Origin: Roseicitreum antarcticum
GTDB lineage: Bacteria > Pseudomonadota > Alphaproteobacteria > Rhodobacterales > Rhodobacteraceae
DNA: 64,000 bases
Assembly (NCBI RefSeq): GCF_014681765.1
Contig: NZ_CP061502.1
Span: 310,001 to 374,000 of the forward strand
Reading direction: 5' to 3'
Shown here: positions 50,722-58,961 of the stretch, piece after piece
How positions within the stretch are numbered: the stretch's first letter is position 1
Layout: every line of letters starts with the position of its first letter
The notes under the pieces: generated by a model
Databases searched by the model: none
What the model was told of the DNA's origin: nothing
The model's input: only the letters and a program-made list of their open reading frames with translations
Position numbers and translations under genes: made by a program

Positions 50722-51671
50722 GCCGCTACACGCGCCAGAGCCTGCTGCCCGAGGTCGGCGACCTAGGGCAGGACCGGATCGGGCGCGCCCATGTCCTCGT
50801 GGTGGGCGCGGGCGGTCTTGGCGTGCCGGTGCTGCAATATCTTGCGGGCGCGGGCGTGGGCCAGATCACGCTGGTCGATGGCGACCGGGTAGAGGTGTCA
50901 AACCTGCACCGGCAGCCGATCTACCGCATGGATCAGACCGGCCAGCCAAAGGTTCAGGCCGCGGCCGATGCCATTGCCGCGCTGAACCCGCTCGTACGGC
51001 TGCATCTGCGTGATGAATGGCTGGACCCGGCGAATGCCCCCGCGCTGGTCGCTGCGGCCGATGTGGTGCTGGATTGCGCCGATACTTTCGCGGCCAGCCT
51101 GACCCTGTCGGACACCTGCGCCGCATTGGGCAGGCCGCTGATTACCGCCTCGGCCCTGGCGCTGGCAGGCTATGTCGCGGGATGCTGCGGCGGTGCCCCC
51201 AGCCTGCGCGCCATCTTCCCCGATCTGCCCGCCCGCGCGGCCACCTGTGCCACTGCGGGTGTCATGGGGCCGGTGGTCGGCGCTGTCGGCGCGTTGCAGG
51301 CGCAGATGGCGCTGTCGGTGGTGCTGGGCCTGACGCCCAGCCCGCTGGGACAGTTGATCCGGCTGGATGCGGGTAACTGGCGCATGGCGGGTTTCCGGTT
51401 TGACGGCGCGCCGGAACCAGACCGCCCGCTGCCCTTCATCGCGCGCAGCCAGACCGAGGCACAGGATCTGCTGATCGACCTGCGAACCGAGGCCGCGCCC
51501 TTCAGCCCATCCGCGCGCCATATCCCGCCCGAGGAGATCACCCGCCTGACCCCGCCGCCAGACGCCCGCGTCGTGCTGGCCTGCCGCACCGGGCTGCGCG
51601 CCCATAACGCCGGGCAGGTGCTGCAAGGTCACTGGCCGGGTCGCATCGCGCTGCTGGCGCTGAACGACTGA
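50718..51671 (+). CDS. thiF: ThiF/MoeB-type adenylyltransferase with C-terminal rhodanese-like domain
   Basis: A 317-aa E1-like enzyme. The ATP motif VLVVGAGGLGVPVLQYLAGAGVG lies at residues about 29-50, with DGDRVEVSNLHRQPIY near 54 and DCADTFAASLTLSDTC near 115. From about residue 250 a shortened rhodanese-like domain follows, with VVLACRTGLRAHNAGQVL, whose Cys (in ACRTG) is the expected persulfide site. It activates ThiS and probably transfers sulfur in one chain. The structural zinc CxxC pairs of full MoeB are not evident. Overlap with thiE is 4 bp. Confidence 0.9.
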   Translation: MSRYTRQSLLPEVGDLGQDRIGRAHVLVVGAGGLGVPVLQYLAGAGVGQITLVDGDRVEVSNLHRQPIYRMDQTGQPKVQAAADAIAALNPLVRLHLRDEWLDPANAPALVAAADVVLDCADTFAASLTLSDTCAALGRPLITASALALAGYVAGCCGGAPSLRAIFPDLPARAATCATAGVMGPVVGAVGALQAQMALSVVLGLTPSPLGQLIRLDAGNWRMAGFRFDGAPEPDRPLPFIARSQTEAQDLLIDLRTEAAPFSPSARHIPPEEITRLTPPPDARVVLACRTGLRAHNAGQVLQGHWPGRIALLALND

Positions 51672-51698
51672 AACACCCACCCCCTGAAAGGAAACACC

Positions 51699-52655
51699 AT
51701 GCACCGTCTGCTTTCCACTGTTGCGCTTTGCGCGACGCTTGCCACCCCTGCTGCCGCGCAGGACCGGCTGACCTTGATGCTGGACTGGTTCGTCAACCCC
51801 GACCATGCGCCGATCATTCTGGCACAGGAACTGGGGTATTTCACCGAGGCCGGGCTGGAGGTAGAGATCGTCACCCCTTCGGACCCCAACGCCCCGCCCC
51901 GCATGGCCGCGGCGGGGCGCGTCGATCTGGCGGTCAGCTACCAGCCGCAACTGCACCTCAGCCGCCATGCCGGGCTGGACCTGCGCCGGGTCGGAACGCT
52001 GATTTCCAGCCCGCTCACCTGCCTTGTGGTGCTGGCCGATGGCCCGGTGCGCAGCGTCGATGATCTGCGCGGCGGCAAGGTCGGTTTCGCCGTCGCGGGC
52101 GTGCAAGAGGTGATGCTGGATGCCATGCTGGCGCATAACGGCGTGGCCCCCGAAGAGGTCGAGCAGATCAACATTGGCTGGTCGATCTCGCCCGCCTTGA
52201 TGTCGGGGCAGGTGGATGGCGTGATCGGCGCATTCCGAAACTTCGAGCTGAACCAACTGGCGCTTGAGGGCATTGAAGGGCGTTGTTTCTACCCCGAGGC
52301 CGAGGGCGTGCCCGCCTATGATGAGCTGATCTATGTCGCCAGTCCTGCGGACATGGATGCAGGCGCCATCGCACGGTTTCTGGATGCGACAGAACGCGCG
52401 GCGGGCTATATCCTGAACCAGCCCGATGCCGCATGGGACACTTTTGCCGCCACCGCATCCGAACTGCAGACGGAACTGAACGCCCGCGCGTGGGGCGATA
52501 CATGGCCGCGCTTTGCCACCCGCCCCGCCGCGCTGGACGCGGGCCGCTATGCACGGTTCGAGGCGTTTCTGGCCGCGCGCGGCGCAACACCCGGCGGCCT
52601 TGGCGTCGGAGAACTGGCGCTGGATGTGACGGCGCTGGACGGTGCGGTTCCATGA
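51699..52655 (+). CDS. thiY: HMP-precursor ABC transporter substrate-binding protein (ThiY)
   Basis: A 318-aa periplasmic receptor of the NMT1/THI5-like family with signal peptide ending AAAQ. DRLTLMLDWFVNPDHAPIILAQELGYFTEAGLEVEI, noted by its core LDWFVNPDHAP near residue 27, matches receptors for N-formyl-4-amino-5-aminomethyl-2-methylpyrimidine. GGKVGFAVAGVQEVMLDAML follows near 127. With ThiX, ThiZ and TenA it salvages degraded thiamine or pyrimidine moieties. Its stop overlaps the tenA start (ATGA). Confidence 0.88.
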   Translation: MHRLLSTVALCATLATPAAAQDRLTLMLDWFVNPDHAPIILAQELGYFTEAGLEVEIVTPSDPNAPPRMAAAGRVDLAVSYQPQLHLSRHAGLDLRRVGTLISSPLTCLVVLADGPVRSVDDLRGGKVGFAVAGVQEVMLDAMLAHNGVAPEEVEQINIGWSISPALMSGQVDGVIGAFRNFELNQLALEGIEGRCFYPEAEGVPAYDELIYVASPADMDAGAIARFLDATERAAGYILNQPDAAWDTFAATASELQTELNARAWGDTWPRFATRPAALDAGRYARFEAFLAARGATPGGLGVGELALDVTALDGAVP

Positions 52656-53344
52656 GCGCGCCCGATTATGGCCGCGCCTTTGCGTTGTGGCGCACTGCTG
52701 CGCCCGATTGGCAGGCCTATACGCATCATGGCTTTGTCGAAGGACTGCGCCGGGGCGAACTGCCCCGGGCGGCCTTCCTGCACTACCTGCGGCAAGATTA
52801 TGTCTTCCTGATCCACTTTGCCCGCGCCTGGGCGCTGGCCGCCGCCAAGGCCGATACGCTGGCCGAGATGCAGGCGGCATCTGCCACGGTTCACGCGCTG
52901 GTCCACCATGAGATGCCGCTGCATGTGCAGATCTGCGCGGGCGAAGGGATCAACGCGGCGGCATTGGAGGCAACGCTGGAGGCGCCCGAAACCCTCGCCT
53001 ACACCCGCTATGTGCTGGAGGCCGGGTATTCGGGCGATTCTCTGGACCTGATGGCGGCGCTTGCGCCCTGCGTGCTGGGCTATGGCGAGATTGGCGCGCG
53101 ACTGGCGGGAAGCGGTGGGCCATACGCAGGCTGGATCGACACCTATGGTGGCGCGGAATATCAGGCGCTGTGCCGCGATGTGGGCGCGCTGATCGACGGC
53201 GCGCTGGACCACAGGCTGGGCACGGACTGGGCGCGCGTGCCGCGCTTTGCCCGGTTGACGGGGCGCTTTGCAACCGCAACCCGGCTGGAGGTTGGCTTCT
53301 GGCAGATGGGGCTGCTGGGGCATGAAGACCCCTGCGCCACATGA
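52652..53344 (+). CDS. tenA: Aminopyrimidine aminohydrolase (thiaminase II)
   Basis: A 230-aa all-helical TenA protein. The start region YGRAFALWRTAAPDWQAYTHHGFVEGLRRGELP, with AFLHYLRQDYVFLIHFARAWALAAAKA near residue 40, is characteristic. The probable catalytic Cys is in ALAPCVLGYGEIG near residue 136, and the C-terminal Glu region ATRLEVGFWQMGL near 212. It hydrolyses aminomethyl-pyrimidine to HMP for ThiD. Unusually it sits inside the ABC transporter genes, between the receptor and ATPase, with 4-bp overlaps on both sides. Confidence 0.9.
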   Translation: MSAPDYGRAFALWRTAAPDWQAYTHHGFVEGLRRGELPRAAFLHYLRQDYVFLIHFARAWALAAAKADTLAEMQAASATVHALVHHEMPLHVQICAGEGINAAALEATLEAPETLAYTRYVLEAGYSGDSLDLMAALAPCVLGYGEIGARLAGSGGPYAGWIDTYGGAEYQALCRDVGALIDGALDHRLGTDWARVPRFARLTGRFATATRLEVGFWQMGLLGHEDPCAT

Positions 53345-54069
53345 CCGCCCCGGGCCTGACGTTGTGCGGTGATCTGACCATGGCGGGCGCGCCCCTGTTG
53401 CGCGGCCTTGCGCTGAGCATGCCAGCGGGGCAGTGGAGCTGCCTTCTGGGCCCGTCGGGCATCGGGAAATCTACCATCGGGCGGCTGATCGGCGGGCTGC
53501 CCGGGGCACATGGTTTGACGGGCAGTCTGCGCGCCAGCGACGGGCAGCCACTGGCGGGCCGGGTCGCCATGGTGGCGCAGGACGGGCAGTTGCTGCCCTG
53601 GGCCGATCTGGTCGGCAATGTCACCATCGGGGCACGGCTGCGGGGCACCCGGCCCGATCTGGCGCGCGCCCGCAGCTTGCTGGCCGATCTGGGCCTGCGC
53701 GGGCTGGAAGGGCGGCGCCCCGGCGAACTTTCCGGCGGGCAGCGCCAGCGCGTCGCACTGGCCCGCGCGCTGATCGAGGATTGCCCGGTCGTGGTGCTGG
53801 ATGAAGCATTCTCGGCCCTCGACGCTGCCACGCGACTGACCATGCAGGACATGGCCGCGCGGGTGCTGGCAGGGCGTACGGTGATCCTGATTACCCATGA
53901 CCCGCTGGAGGCCGTGCGCATGGCGCACTGCGGCTGGCTGCTGGAAAAAGATGCCACTCAGCCGCTGCATCTGCCGGATACGCCCACGCCCCGCGACTAC
54001 CGAGCACCAGCCGTGCAGCGGGCGCAGGCAGATCTGCTGGCGCAATTGCACGGCATGGTGCCTGCATGA
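53341..54069 (+). CDS. thiZ: HMP-precursor ABC transporter ATP-binding protein (ThiZ)
   Basis: A 242-aa ATPase of the nitrate/sulfonate/taurine family. Walker A GPSGIGKST is near residues 36-44, MVAQDGQLLPWADLVGNV near 77, signature LSGGQRQRVALARALIEDC near 131, and Walker B VVVLDEAFSALDA near 150. It powers the ThiXYZ importer. It overlaps tenA and thiX by 4 bp each. Confidence 0.88.
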   Translation: MTAPGLTLCGDLTMAGAPLLRGLALSMPAGQWSCLLGPSGIGKSTIGRLIGGLPGAHGLTGSLRASDGQPLAGRVAMVAQDGQLLPWADLVGNVTIGARLRGTRPDLARARSLLADLGLRGLEGRRPGELSGGQRQRVALARALIEDCPVVVLDEAFSALDAATRLTMQDMAARVLAGRTVILITHDPLEAVRMAHCGWLLEKDATQPLHLPDTPTPRDYRAPAVQRAQADLLAQLHGMVPA

Positions 54070-54824
54070 CCGGGCTTCTTTCCACGCTGTTGCGCGGGGG
54101 GCTGGCGCTGGCCGTGGCCCTGCTGATCTGGGCGGGCGTTGTCTGGGCCAGCGGCGTGCCGCCCTTCATCCTGCCCGGGCCGGGGCGGGTGGCGGCTGCG
54201 CTGATGTCAAACGCCGGGATGCTGGCGGAGCATGCACGTTTCACCGCCCTGAACCTGTTGAGCGGGCTGGCGGCGGGGGTGGCGCTGGGGGTTCTGAGCG
54301 CGCTCAACCTTGCGCTGTCACCCGGCGCGCGGCTCTTGCTGCGCCCCATGCTGATCTTTGCGCAGGCGGTGCCGGTCTTCGCGCTGGCGCCAGTCATCAC
54401 GTTGTGGCTGGGGTATGGTGCGGCGTCAAAGATCGTGGTGGTGATGCTGGTGGTATATTTCCCCGTCACCTCGGCGTTTTTTGATGGGCTGATGCGCCTG
54501 CCGCCCGCGCTGGCGGATATGGCCCAACTGATGCGCGCGACACCGTTGCGCCGCCTGCTGTTCTTGCAACTGCCACATGCGCTGCCCGCGCTGGCGTCGG
54601 GCCTGCGGCTGGCAATCATCTACGCGCCGTTCGCGGTGGTGATCGGCGAATGGGTAGGATCGTCGCGCGGGCTGGGCTATCTGATGTTGATGGCAAACGG
54701 GCGCGGGAAGACCGACCTGATGTTCGCAGCCCTGATGGTGCTGGCCGCGCAAAGCCTGATCCTGTTTGCGCTGTTCGAGAAGGCGCTGCACTGGCGCGGT
54801 CCGCCACAGGATGCGTCTGGATAA
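54066..54824 (+). CDS. thiX: HMP-precursor ABC transporter permease (ThiX)
   Basis: A 252-aa BPD-type permease with six predicted membrane segments and the coupling motif MRLPPALADMAQLMRATPLRRLLFLQLPHALPALASGLRL near residue 142 (core LMRATPLRRLLFLQLP). It begins with a membrane segment and opens IWAGVVWASGVPPFILPGPGRV. It is the last gene of the thi operon. Together with ThiY and ThiZ it imports pyrimidine precursors, consistent with the lack of thiC in this operon. Confidence 0.88.
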   Translation: MTGLLSTLLRGGLALAVALLIWAGVVWASGVPPFILPGPGRVAAALMSNAGMLAEHARFTALNLLSGLAAGVALGVLSALNLALSPGARLLLRPMLIFAQAVPVFALAPVITLWLGYGAASKIVVVMLVVYFPVTSAFFDGLMRLPPALADMAQLMRATPLRRLLFLQLPHALPALASGLRLAIIYAPFAVVIGEWVGSSRGLGYLMLMANGRGKTDLMFAALMVLAAQSLILFALFEKALHWRGPPQDASG

Positions 54825-54857
54825 AGCACGCGGGACAAGACAGCGCGTTGCCAAACG

Positions 54858-54889
54858 AAAACGGCCCCCGGGCAGATGCTCGGGGGCCG
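54858..54889 (-). terminator. Intrinsic terminator for the outer-membrane protein gene
   Basis: CGGCCCCCG and CGGGGGCCG make a 9-bp GC stem with a 10-nt loop. On the minus strand TTTT and a further T-rich stretch follow. It lies 31 nt past the outer-membrane protein stop and faces the thiX end from the other side, so the hairpin may also limit read-through from the thi operon. Confidence 0.8.
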
Positions 54890-54919
54890 CAAACAGCTTA
54901 CGTCAGACGTGGTTCAACT

Positions 54920-55540
54920 TCAGAATTTGAAGCCGATGCCGACGGACGCATTCGTGGTGCCGGTTTCCAGGTTGGTGCTGCCCACATCGTCGATCGACGT
55001 GTAGGACAGACCGCCGCGCAGCATCATCGAGTCGGTGATCATGTGATCGACGCCCAGACCCACGGTTGCGCCGACGGCGCTATCGGACCCGCCAGCACCG
55101 CTTGTGCGGATCATCGACGGGCCGGCCGTGAGATAGGCCAGCGTGCGACGGTCCTGCGTTACCGGCATCCCGGCCGAGAACAGGAGCGAAGCGCCCGAAT
55201 CGATCTCATCACCGCCCGGCAGGGTAGGATCGCCAAAGCCGGGGACCACAACCAGCTCGGTGCCGAACACATAGTTGCCCGTGTCATAGCGGTAGCCGCC
55301 GAACAGCGCGCCCGTAGCCGAGCTTTGGCTGTCAGCGGGGCCGTCAAAGCTCATGCTGCCATAGCCCAGACCAACACCGGCGTAAGCGCCGTTCCAGTCA
55401 AAGGTCGGTGCCGATACTGGTGCGACGGCAACCGTCGGCTCGACAACCGGATCGGCCATTTTCGAATAGTCTTGCGCGACTGCGGATGTCGCAAAAACAC
55501 CTGCTGCCGATACGCCTGCGATTACACGGATCATGTTCAT
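54920..55540 (-). CDS. Small outer-membrane beta-barrel protein
   Basis: A 206-aa protein of the OmpA/porin-like eight-stranded barrel type. A signal peptide (MNMIRVIAGVSAAGVFATSAVAQ) is followed by a Pro/Val-rich linker and WNGAYAGVGLGYGSM, then alternating beta strands such as GALFGGYRYDTGNYVFGTELVV and SMMLRGGLSYTSI. It ends in phenylalanine (GIGFKF), the BAM recognition signal. I chose the ATG at 55540 because the AAGGAG site is 7 nt before it and too close to the ATG at 55546. It stands alone. Function is probably structural or as a narrow pore. Confidence 0.82.
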   Translation of the reverse strand: MNMIRVIAGVSAAGVFATSAVAQDYSKMADPVVEPTVAVAPVSAPTFDWNGAYAGVGLGYGSMSFDGPADSQSSATGALFGGYRYDTGNYVFGTELVVVPGFGDPTLPGGDEIDSGASLLFSAGMPVTQDRRTLAYLTAGPSMIRTSGAGGSDSAVGATVGLGVDHMITDSMMLRGGLSYTSIDDVGSTNLETGTTNASVGIGFKF

Positions 55541-56170
55541 GTCCATACTCCTTTTTTATACTTCCAATGGCAAAACGCGCCGCGGCGGGATCTGGTTCCC
55601 GATAAACGACCCGGACGCGAAATACTGCCCGACAGGCATCCCGCAGCGGGTTTGCCTTCCGTACACAAATGATCCGACACGGCCCCGTGCGCAATGGCAG
55701 CAGAGATCAATTCAGGCCCCGGGCCGAACACAACCGGACACCATTGCGTGTGCGAGGGAAGCAGCAGACGGCCCCGCCACAGACCCTTGGCCATTGCTTT
55801 ACTTTGGGTAAACGGGGGCTGATGGAAACAAACAAACCCAAACGGCAGGGCGGACGGCGTGCCCCGCACATCAAGACCAAGACTATTGCAATTAAAGGAA
55901 AATTTCGGGTTCGTCGATGCTGTGGCAGCATGGACGTGGCGCACAATGGGCCAGGGAAGCGCAGACCTTCGATCACCTGAGCCCATTGGCCAGGCGGCGA
56001 CAGCCCCGGTCCAACCGGGTTGCTGGACGCAACCCCAGGACGAATGGAGCGGCGCAGACAGCTCTGGAAGCCTACCGCTGCCCCGCCCCAATCATCGACC
56101 GAAACGCCACCGCGATCATTCCGACCAGCGGCAGCACCGTGTGAAGTCATCACCCCCGAAGGGGACCGTG
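55541..56170. other. Non-coding region with no recognised gene
   Basis: About 630 bp between the outer-membrane protein start and the end of the enolase-superfamily gene. Open frames of 90-180 codons exist on both strands, but none has a ribosome-binding site, family pattern or consistent codon use, and they overlap one another. The first 100 bp upstream of 55540 should hold the outer-membrane gene's promoter. The rest may be decayed sequence at the border of the sugar-acid locus that follows. Confidence 0.4.
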
Positions 56171-57304
56171 TCAGACAGCTTCGTCAGCGTCGCGGATGAA
56201 ATCCATGTCCAGCGATAAGCCATGGCCCGGCAAATCAGGTACTGTCATATAGCCGTCTACGGGCAAAGGCGCATCCTTGAACACTTTGTCGGTCACATCC
56301 TCAAACAGCCGGAGTCGCTCCAGGAACGGGGCATTCGGGACGGCGCTGACTAGATGCAGATGCATATGCTCCATCGCATGAGGTGCAAATTTCAGGTTCC
56401 ATGCCTGCGTCATCCCGGCAATTTTCAGCATTTCGGTGTAGCCACCCGCTCGTGTGCCATCGATTTGAATGATGTCAGCGGCATCAGCGATGATCAGGTC
56501 GCGAGCGCCATATTTGGTGTATTCATGCTCGCCTGTTGCCAATGGGATGTCGGTGCCGCGCTTGAACCGGGCAAGGCCGGGAATGTCATCAGCCAGTACG
56601 GGCTCTTCGAAAAGCATGATGTCACATTCGCGCACCGTATTCGCGAATTGTACGGCAGTTGCGGCATCCCAGCAGTTGTTTGCGTCGAGTAGCAATTTGA
56701 TGTCCGGCCCCACGGCATCGCGCACTTTGCGGACCCGCACTGCATCCCGCCGAGGATTGGCTGCGCCGTCTACACCGACCTTGAATTTGACGTGCTTGTA
56801 GCCTTGCGCAACCATGTCCTGCATTTCAGCGACCAGTTCATCGTCGCTGTAGGACGTCCAGCCGCCACTGGCATAGATCGGCACGCGTGTCCGGTTTCCA
56901 CCAAGCAAGCGATAGAGCGGCAGATCGACGATCTTGCCTTTCAGATCCCACAGAGCCAGATCAACCGCGCTGAGTGCGCCAAAGGTCAGCCCCTTGCGGC
57001 CCACCCCGCGCAGGTAGTGGAACAGGTCTTCCCAAATTACCTCGGTTTCCAGTGGATCACGCCCGATGATCTTGGGGGCGATATTGTTCAAGATCAGCGC
57101 ACGCGTGGCTTCGCCGCCGACCTCATGATATGTCAAGCCGAGCCCTTCCAGACCCTGATCGGTCGTCACACGCACGACGGTGAAGCCCACGCATTCCACC
57201 TTGCGCGTCGCATCGGCAAGCCCGCCTGTGACAGGGGTCGATACCAGGTGCACATCAACTTTCGCGATTTTATGGCTGCGGCTGCCGGAGGCATTCAAAT
57301 GCAT
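56171..57304 (-). CDS. Enolase-superfamily dehydratase (mandelate racemase/muconate lactonising type)
   Basis: A 377-aa enzyme of the mandelate racemase subgroup. The N-terminal capping domain is followed by a barrel with the KxK motif HVKFKVG near residue 165, and metal ligands in LLDANNCWD (Asp near 195), FEEPVLADD (Glu near 221) and TGEHEYTKYG (Glu near 247). The Asp-His dyad appears as IQIDGTRAGG (near 270) and FAPHAMEHMH (near 297). Members dehydrate acid sugars such as galactonate, rhamnonate, fuconate or talarate. It is divergent from a TRAP transporter operon and next to a Gfo/Idh dehydrogenase, so a sugar acid is the likely substrate. The ATG at 57304 gives the usual length. Confidence 0.87.
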   Translation of the reverse strand: MHLNASGSRSHKIAKVDVHLVSTPVTGGLADATRKVECVGFTVVRVTTDQGLEGLGLTYHEVGGEATRALILNNIAPKIIGRDPLETEVIWEDLFHYLRGVGRKGLTFGALSAVDLALWDLKGKIVDLPLYRLLGGNRTRVPIYASGGWTSYSDDELVAEMQDMVAQGYKHVKFKVGVDGAANPRRDAVRVRKVRDAVGPDIKLLLDANNCWDAATAVQFANTVRECDIMLFEEPVLADDIPGLARFKRGTDIPLATGEHEYTKYGARDLIIADAADIIQIDGTRAGGYTEMLKIAGMTQAWNLKFAPHAMEHMHLHLVSAVPNAPFLERLRLFEDVTDKVFKDAPLPVDGYMTVPDLPGHGLSLDMDFIRDADEAV

Positions 57305-57348
57305 TGGTCTTTTCCACTTTGCTGGAGAATTTCGCCAGAGAATAGCAA

Positions 57349-57363
57349 TGTAAGCGCTTTGCA
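57349..57363. promoter_or_regulatory. LacI-type operator-like site before the dehydratase gene
   Basis: TGTAAGCGCTTTGCA lies 45 bp upstream of the enolase-superfamily start. Its first eleven bases match the LacI/GalR consensus TGTAANCGNTT; the right arm is one base longer than consensus. It shares TGTAAGCG with the site at 57817, so one regulator probably reads both. Confidence 0.5.
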
Positions 57364-57787
57364 CAAGACCTTGGAGCAGCAATTCTGCTTGTTGAGTGTT
57401 GGGGGCATCAGCTGGCACGCGGAATGTCAGACGCACAATTGCGTCCAGAGAGGGGGGAGGCGCTGTGCCTGAGCGTTCACGCGCTGAGTCTTGCAAGCCT
57501 GGCTGCAGTGGCGCCAGGATCGGCGGCCCGGGACAGCCCGTCACCGGTTGGTATTCTAGGATAAAACCCGCAGCAGAACTGACAGTTTAGCGTTGTTTCA
57601 GGCGAATTGCGCCACGCAACCATAAGCCGAGTCGGTGCGCGCAGATGATTCGCATCATCGCTGTTCCGGAACATGCGGAACGGAAGACCCCTTCAGGAAT
57701 ACCGCGGACAATGCCTGCCATCACCCTTGTGCGCCGCTACCATTCACGGACATTCACGCCGAAAATCACAAGATACTGAAAAAATGA

Positions 57788-57816
57788 TTGACCCGCAGAG
57801 ACAAGCTTGCCATCTA
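57788..57816 (+). promoter_or_regulatory. Probable promoter of the TRAP operon
   Basis: A -35 box TTGACC (57788-57793) is followed after 17 nt by CATCTA (57811-57816), a moderate -10. The LacI-type operator begins right after it, so a bound repressor would cover the transcription start. The dctP ATG is about 140 nt downstream. Confidence 0.5.
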
Positions 57817-57830
57817 TGTAAGCGATTACA
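57817..57830. promoter_or_regulatory. LacI-family operator
   Basis: TGTAAGCGATTACA matches the general LacI/GalR consensus TGTAANCGNTTACA at every defined position. A LacI-family regulator is encoded at the other end of the same cluster (63246 onward), and the position fits repression of dctPQM by blocking the start site. The regulator-site link is inference. Confidence 0.75.
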
Positions 57831-57964
57831 GAATGGGGCTCTGCCGGGAGGCGCGGATTCAGACTTGGCATCAAGCGGGCACAATTCCATCTTGTCGCAG
57901 GTCTGGGGCGCAGCGGCCTCGTAGTCAAAACAGGAAATGGCATATCGTGCCAAGGGAGGAACAT

Positions 57965-58951
57965 ATGAGATATTCTAACATCATCGTTGGTGCAGCATCG
58001 GTTATTGCATTGTCGACGGCAGCCACTTTCGCTGCTGACGTCACGATGCGGGTGGGCACGGTATATCAGACCAGCCACACGATTTCGCAGGGCAGCGCAG
58101 AGTTTGAGCGGCTCGTTGAAGAACGGTCGAACGGCGAAATCGACGTTCAGGTGTTCTACGCCGAAGAGCTGGGCTCGGAACGCGAAATGGCAGAGATGAC
58201 CCGCGCCGGCGGCCTTGAAATGGTGCTGAGCGGCCTGCCCGGAACAGGCGCATTCGTGCCGCAGATCGAGGTGATGGAAGCCTTCTACACCTACGACAAC
58301 CTAGAAGAGCTGGCCACCGTGGTTGGCGCGATTGCAGACGACCTCAACGCCTTCATGGAGCCACAGGGCTTCCATCTGGTCGGCTACATGTACCAGGGGC
58401 CGCGCAACCTGCTGTCGACCCGTCCGGTACGGGAATTTGACGACATGGCGGGGCTGCGCCTGCGTATCCCGCAAACCCCCCTGTTCGTTGCGCTGGCACA
58501 AAGCTGGAACGCAACGCCCACGGCGATCAGCCTTGGCGAAGTGTATACCTCGCTTGAATCCGGTGTTATCGATGCGGTCGAAGGCACCTCGGAGACGATC
58601 GTTTCCAGCCGGTTCTACGAGAATGCGAACTATCTGACTGTGACGCGCCACAACTTCTACCCGCAGCCGATGGTTGTGAACAAGGGTTGGTGGGACGGGC
58701 TGAGCGAAGAGCATCAGGCCGTGATCAACGAGTCCGCGCAAGACGCTGCCGCCTACCAGCTTTCGCTGCACAAGGACGCCGAAGCTGCTGCAATGCAGAC
58801 GATGCGTGACAGCGGTGTGGAAATCATCGAGGTTGACACAGCGCCCTTCAGCGAACCGGTTCTTGCTGCGATGGACGAGTACATCAAAAGCAAGGGCGAA
58901 GAGGTCTATGCGGTCTATCAGAAAATGCTCGAAACCGCAGCTGAGCAATAA
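57965..58951 (+). CDS. dctP: TRAP transporter substrate-binding protein (DctP)
   Basis: A 328-aa periplasmic receptor with signal peptide MRYSNIIVGAASVIALSTAATFA. The DctP pattern is present: VGTVYQTSHTISQGSAEFERLVEERSNGEIDVQVFYAEELGSEREMAEM, noted by its core FYAEELGSEREM near residue 70. The selectivity segment reads DDMAGLRLRIPQTPLFVALAQ with the carboxylate-binding Arg near 167, and LGEVYTSLESGVIDAVEGT lies near 190. The GGGAGGAAC site precedes the ATG. With a sugar-acid dehydratase and dehydrogenase nearby, a sugar acid or hydroxy acid is the probable ligand. A strong terminator follows within the operon. Confidence 0.92.
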   Translation: MRYSNIIVGAASVIALSTAATFAADVTMRVGTVYQTSHTISQGSAEFERLVEERSNGEIDVQVFYAEELGSEREMAEMTRAGGLEMVLSGLPGTGAFVPQIEVMEAFYTYDNLEELATVVGAIADDLNAFMEPQGFHLVGYMYQGPRNLLSTRPVREFDDMAGLRLRIPQTPLFVALAQSWNATPTAISLGEVYTSLESGVIDAVEGTSETIVSSRFYENANYLTVTRHNFYPQPMVVNKGWWDGLSEEHQAVINESAQDAAAYQLSLHKDAEAAAMQTMRDSGVEIIEVDTAPFSEPVLAAMDEYIKSKGEEVYAVYQKMLETAAEQ

Positions 58952-58961
58952 GCCGACTTCA

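Larger units (their letters stand above)
57305..57964. other. Divergent promoter region of the sugar-acid locus
   Basis: About 660 bp lie between the enolase-superfamily gene and dctP. No protein gene is convincing. The region holds a LacI-type half operator at 57349, a perfect-consensus LacI-type operator at 57817, a probable promoter at 57788, and short inverted repeats such as GATGAT/ATCATC near 57642 and TTCCG/CGGAA near 57663. Confidence 0.6.

Noticed and set aside
55537-56153. Overlapping minus-strand frames of 148 and 184 codons, and plus-strand frames of 103 and 119 codons
   Set aside because: They overlap each other, lack initiation signals and show no similarity I can recognise; I considered a decayed transposase but saw no DDE pattern or terminal repeats.
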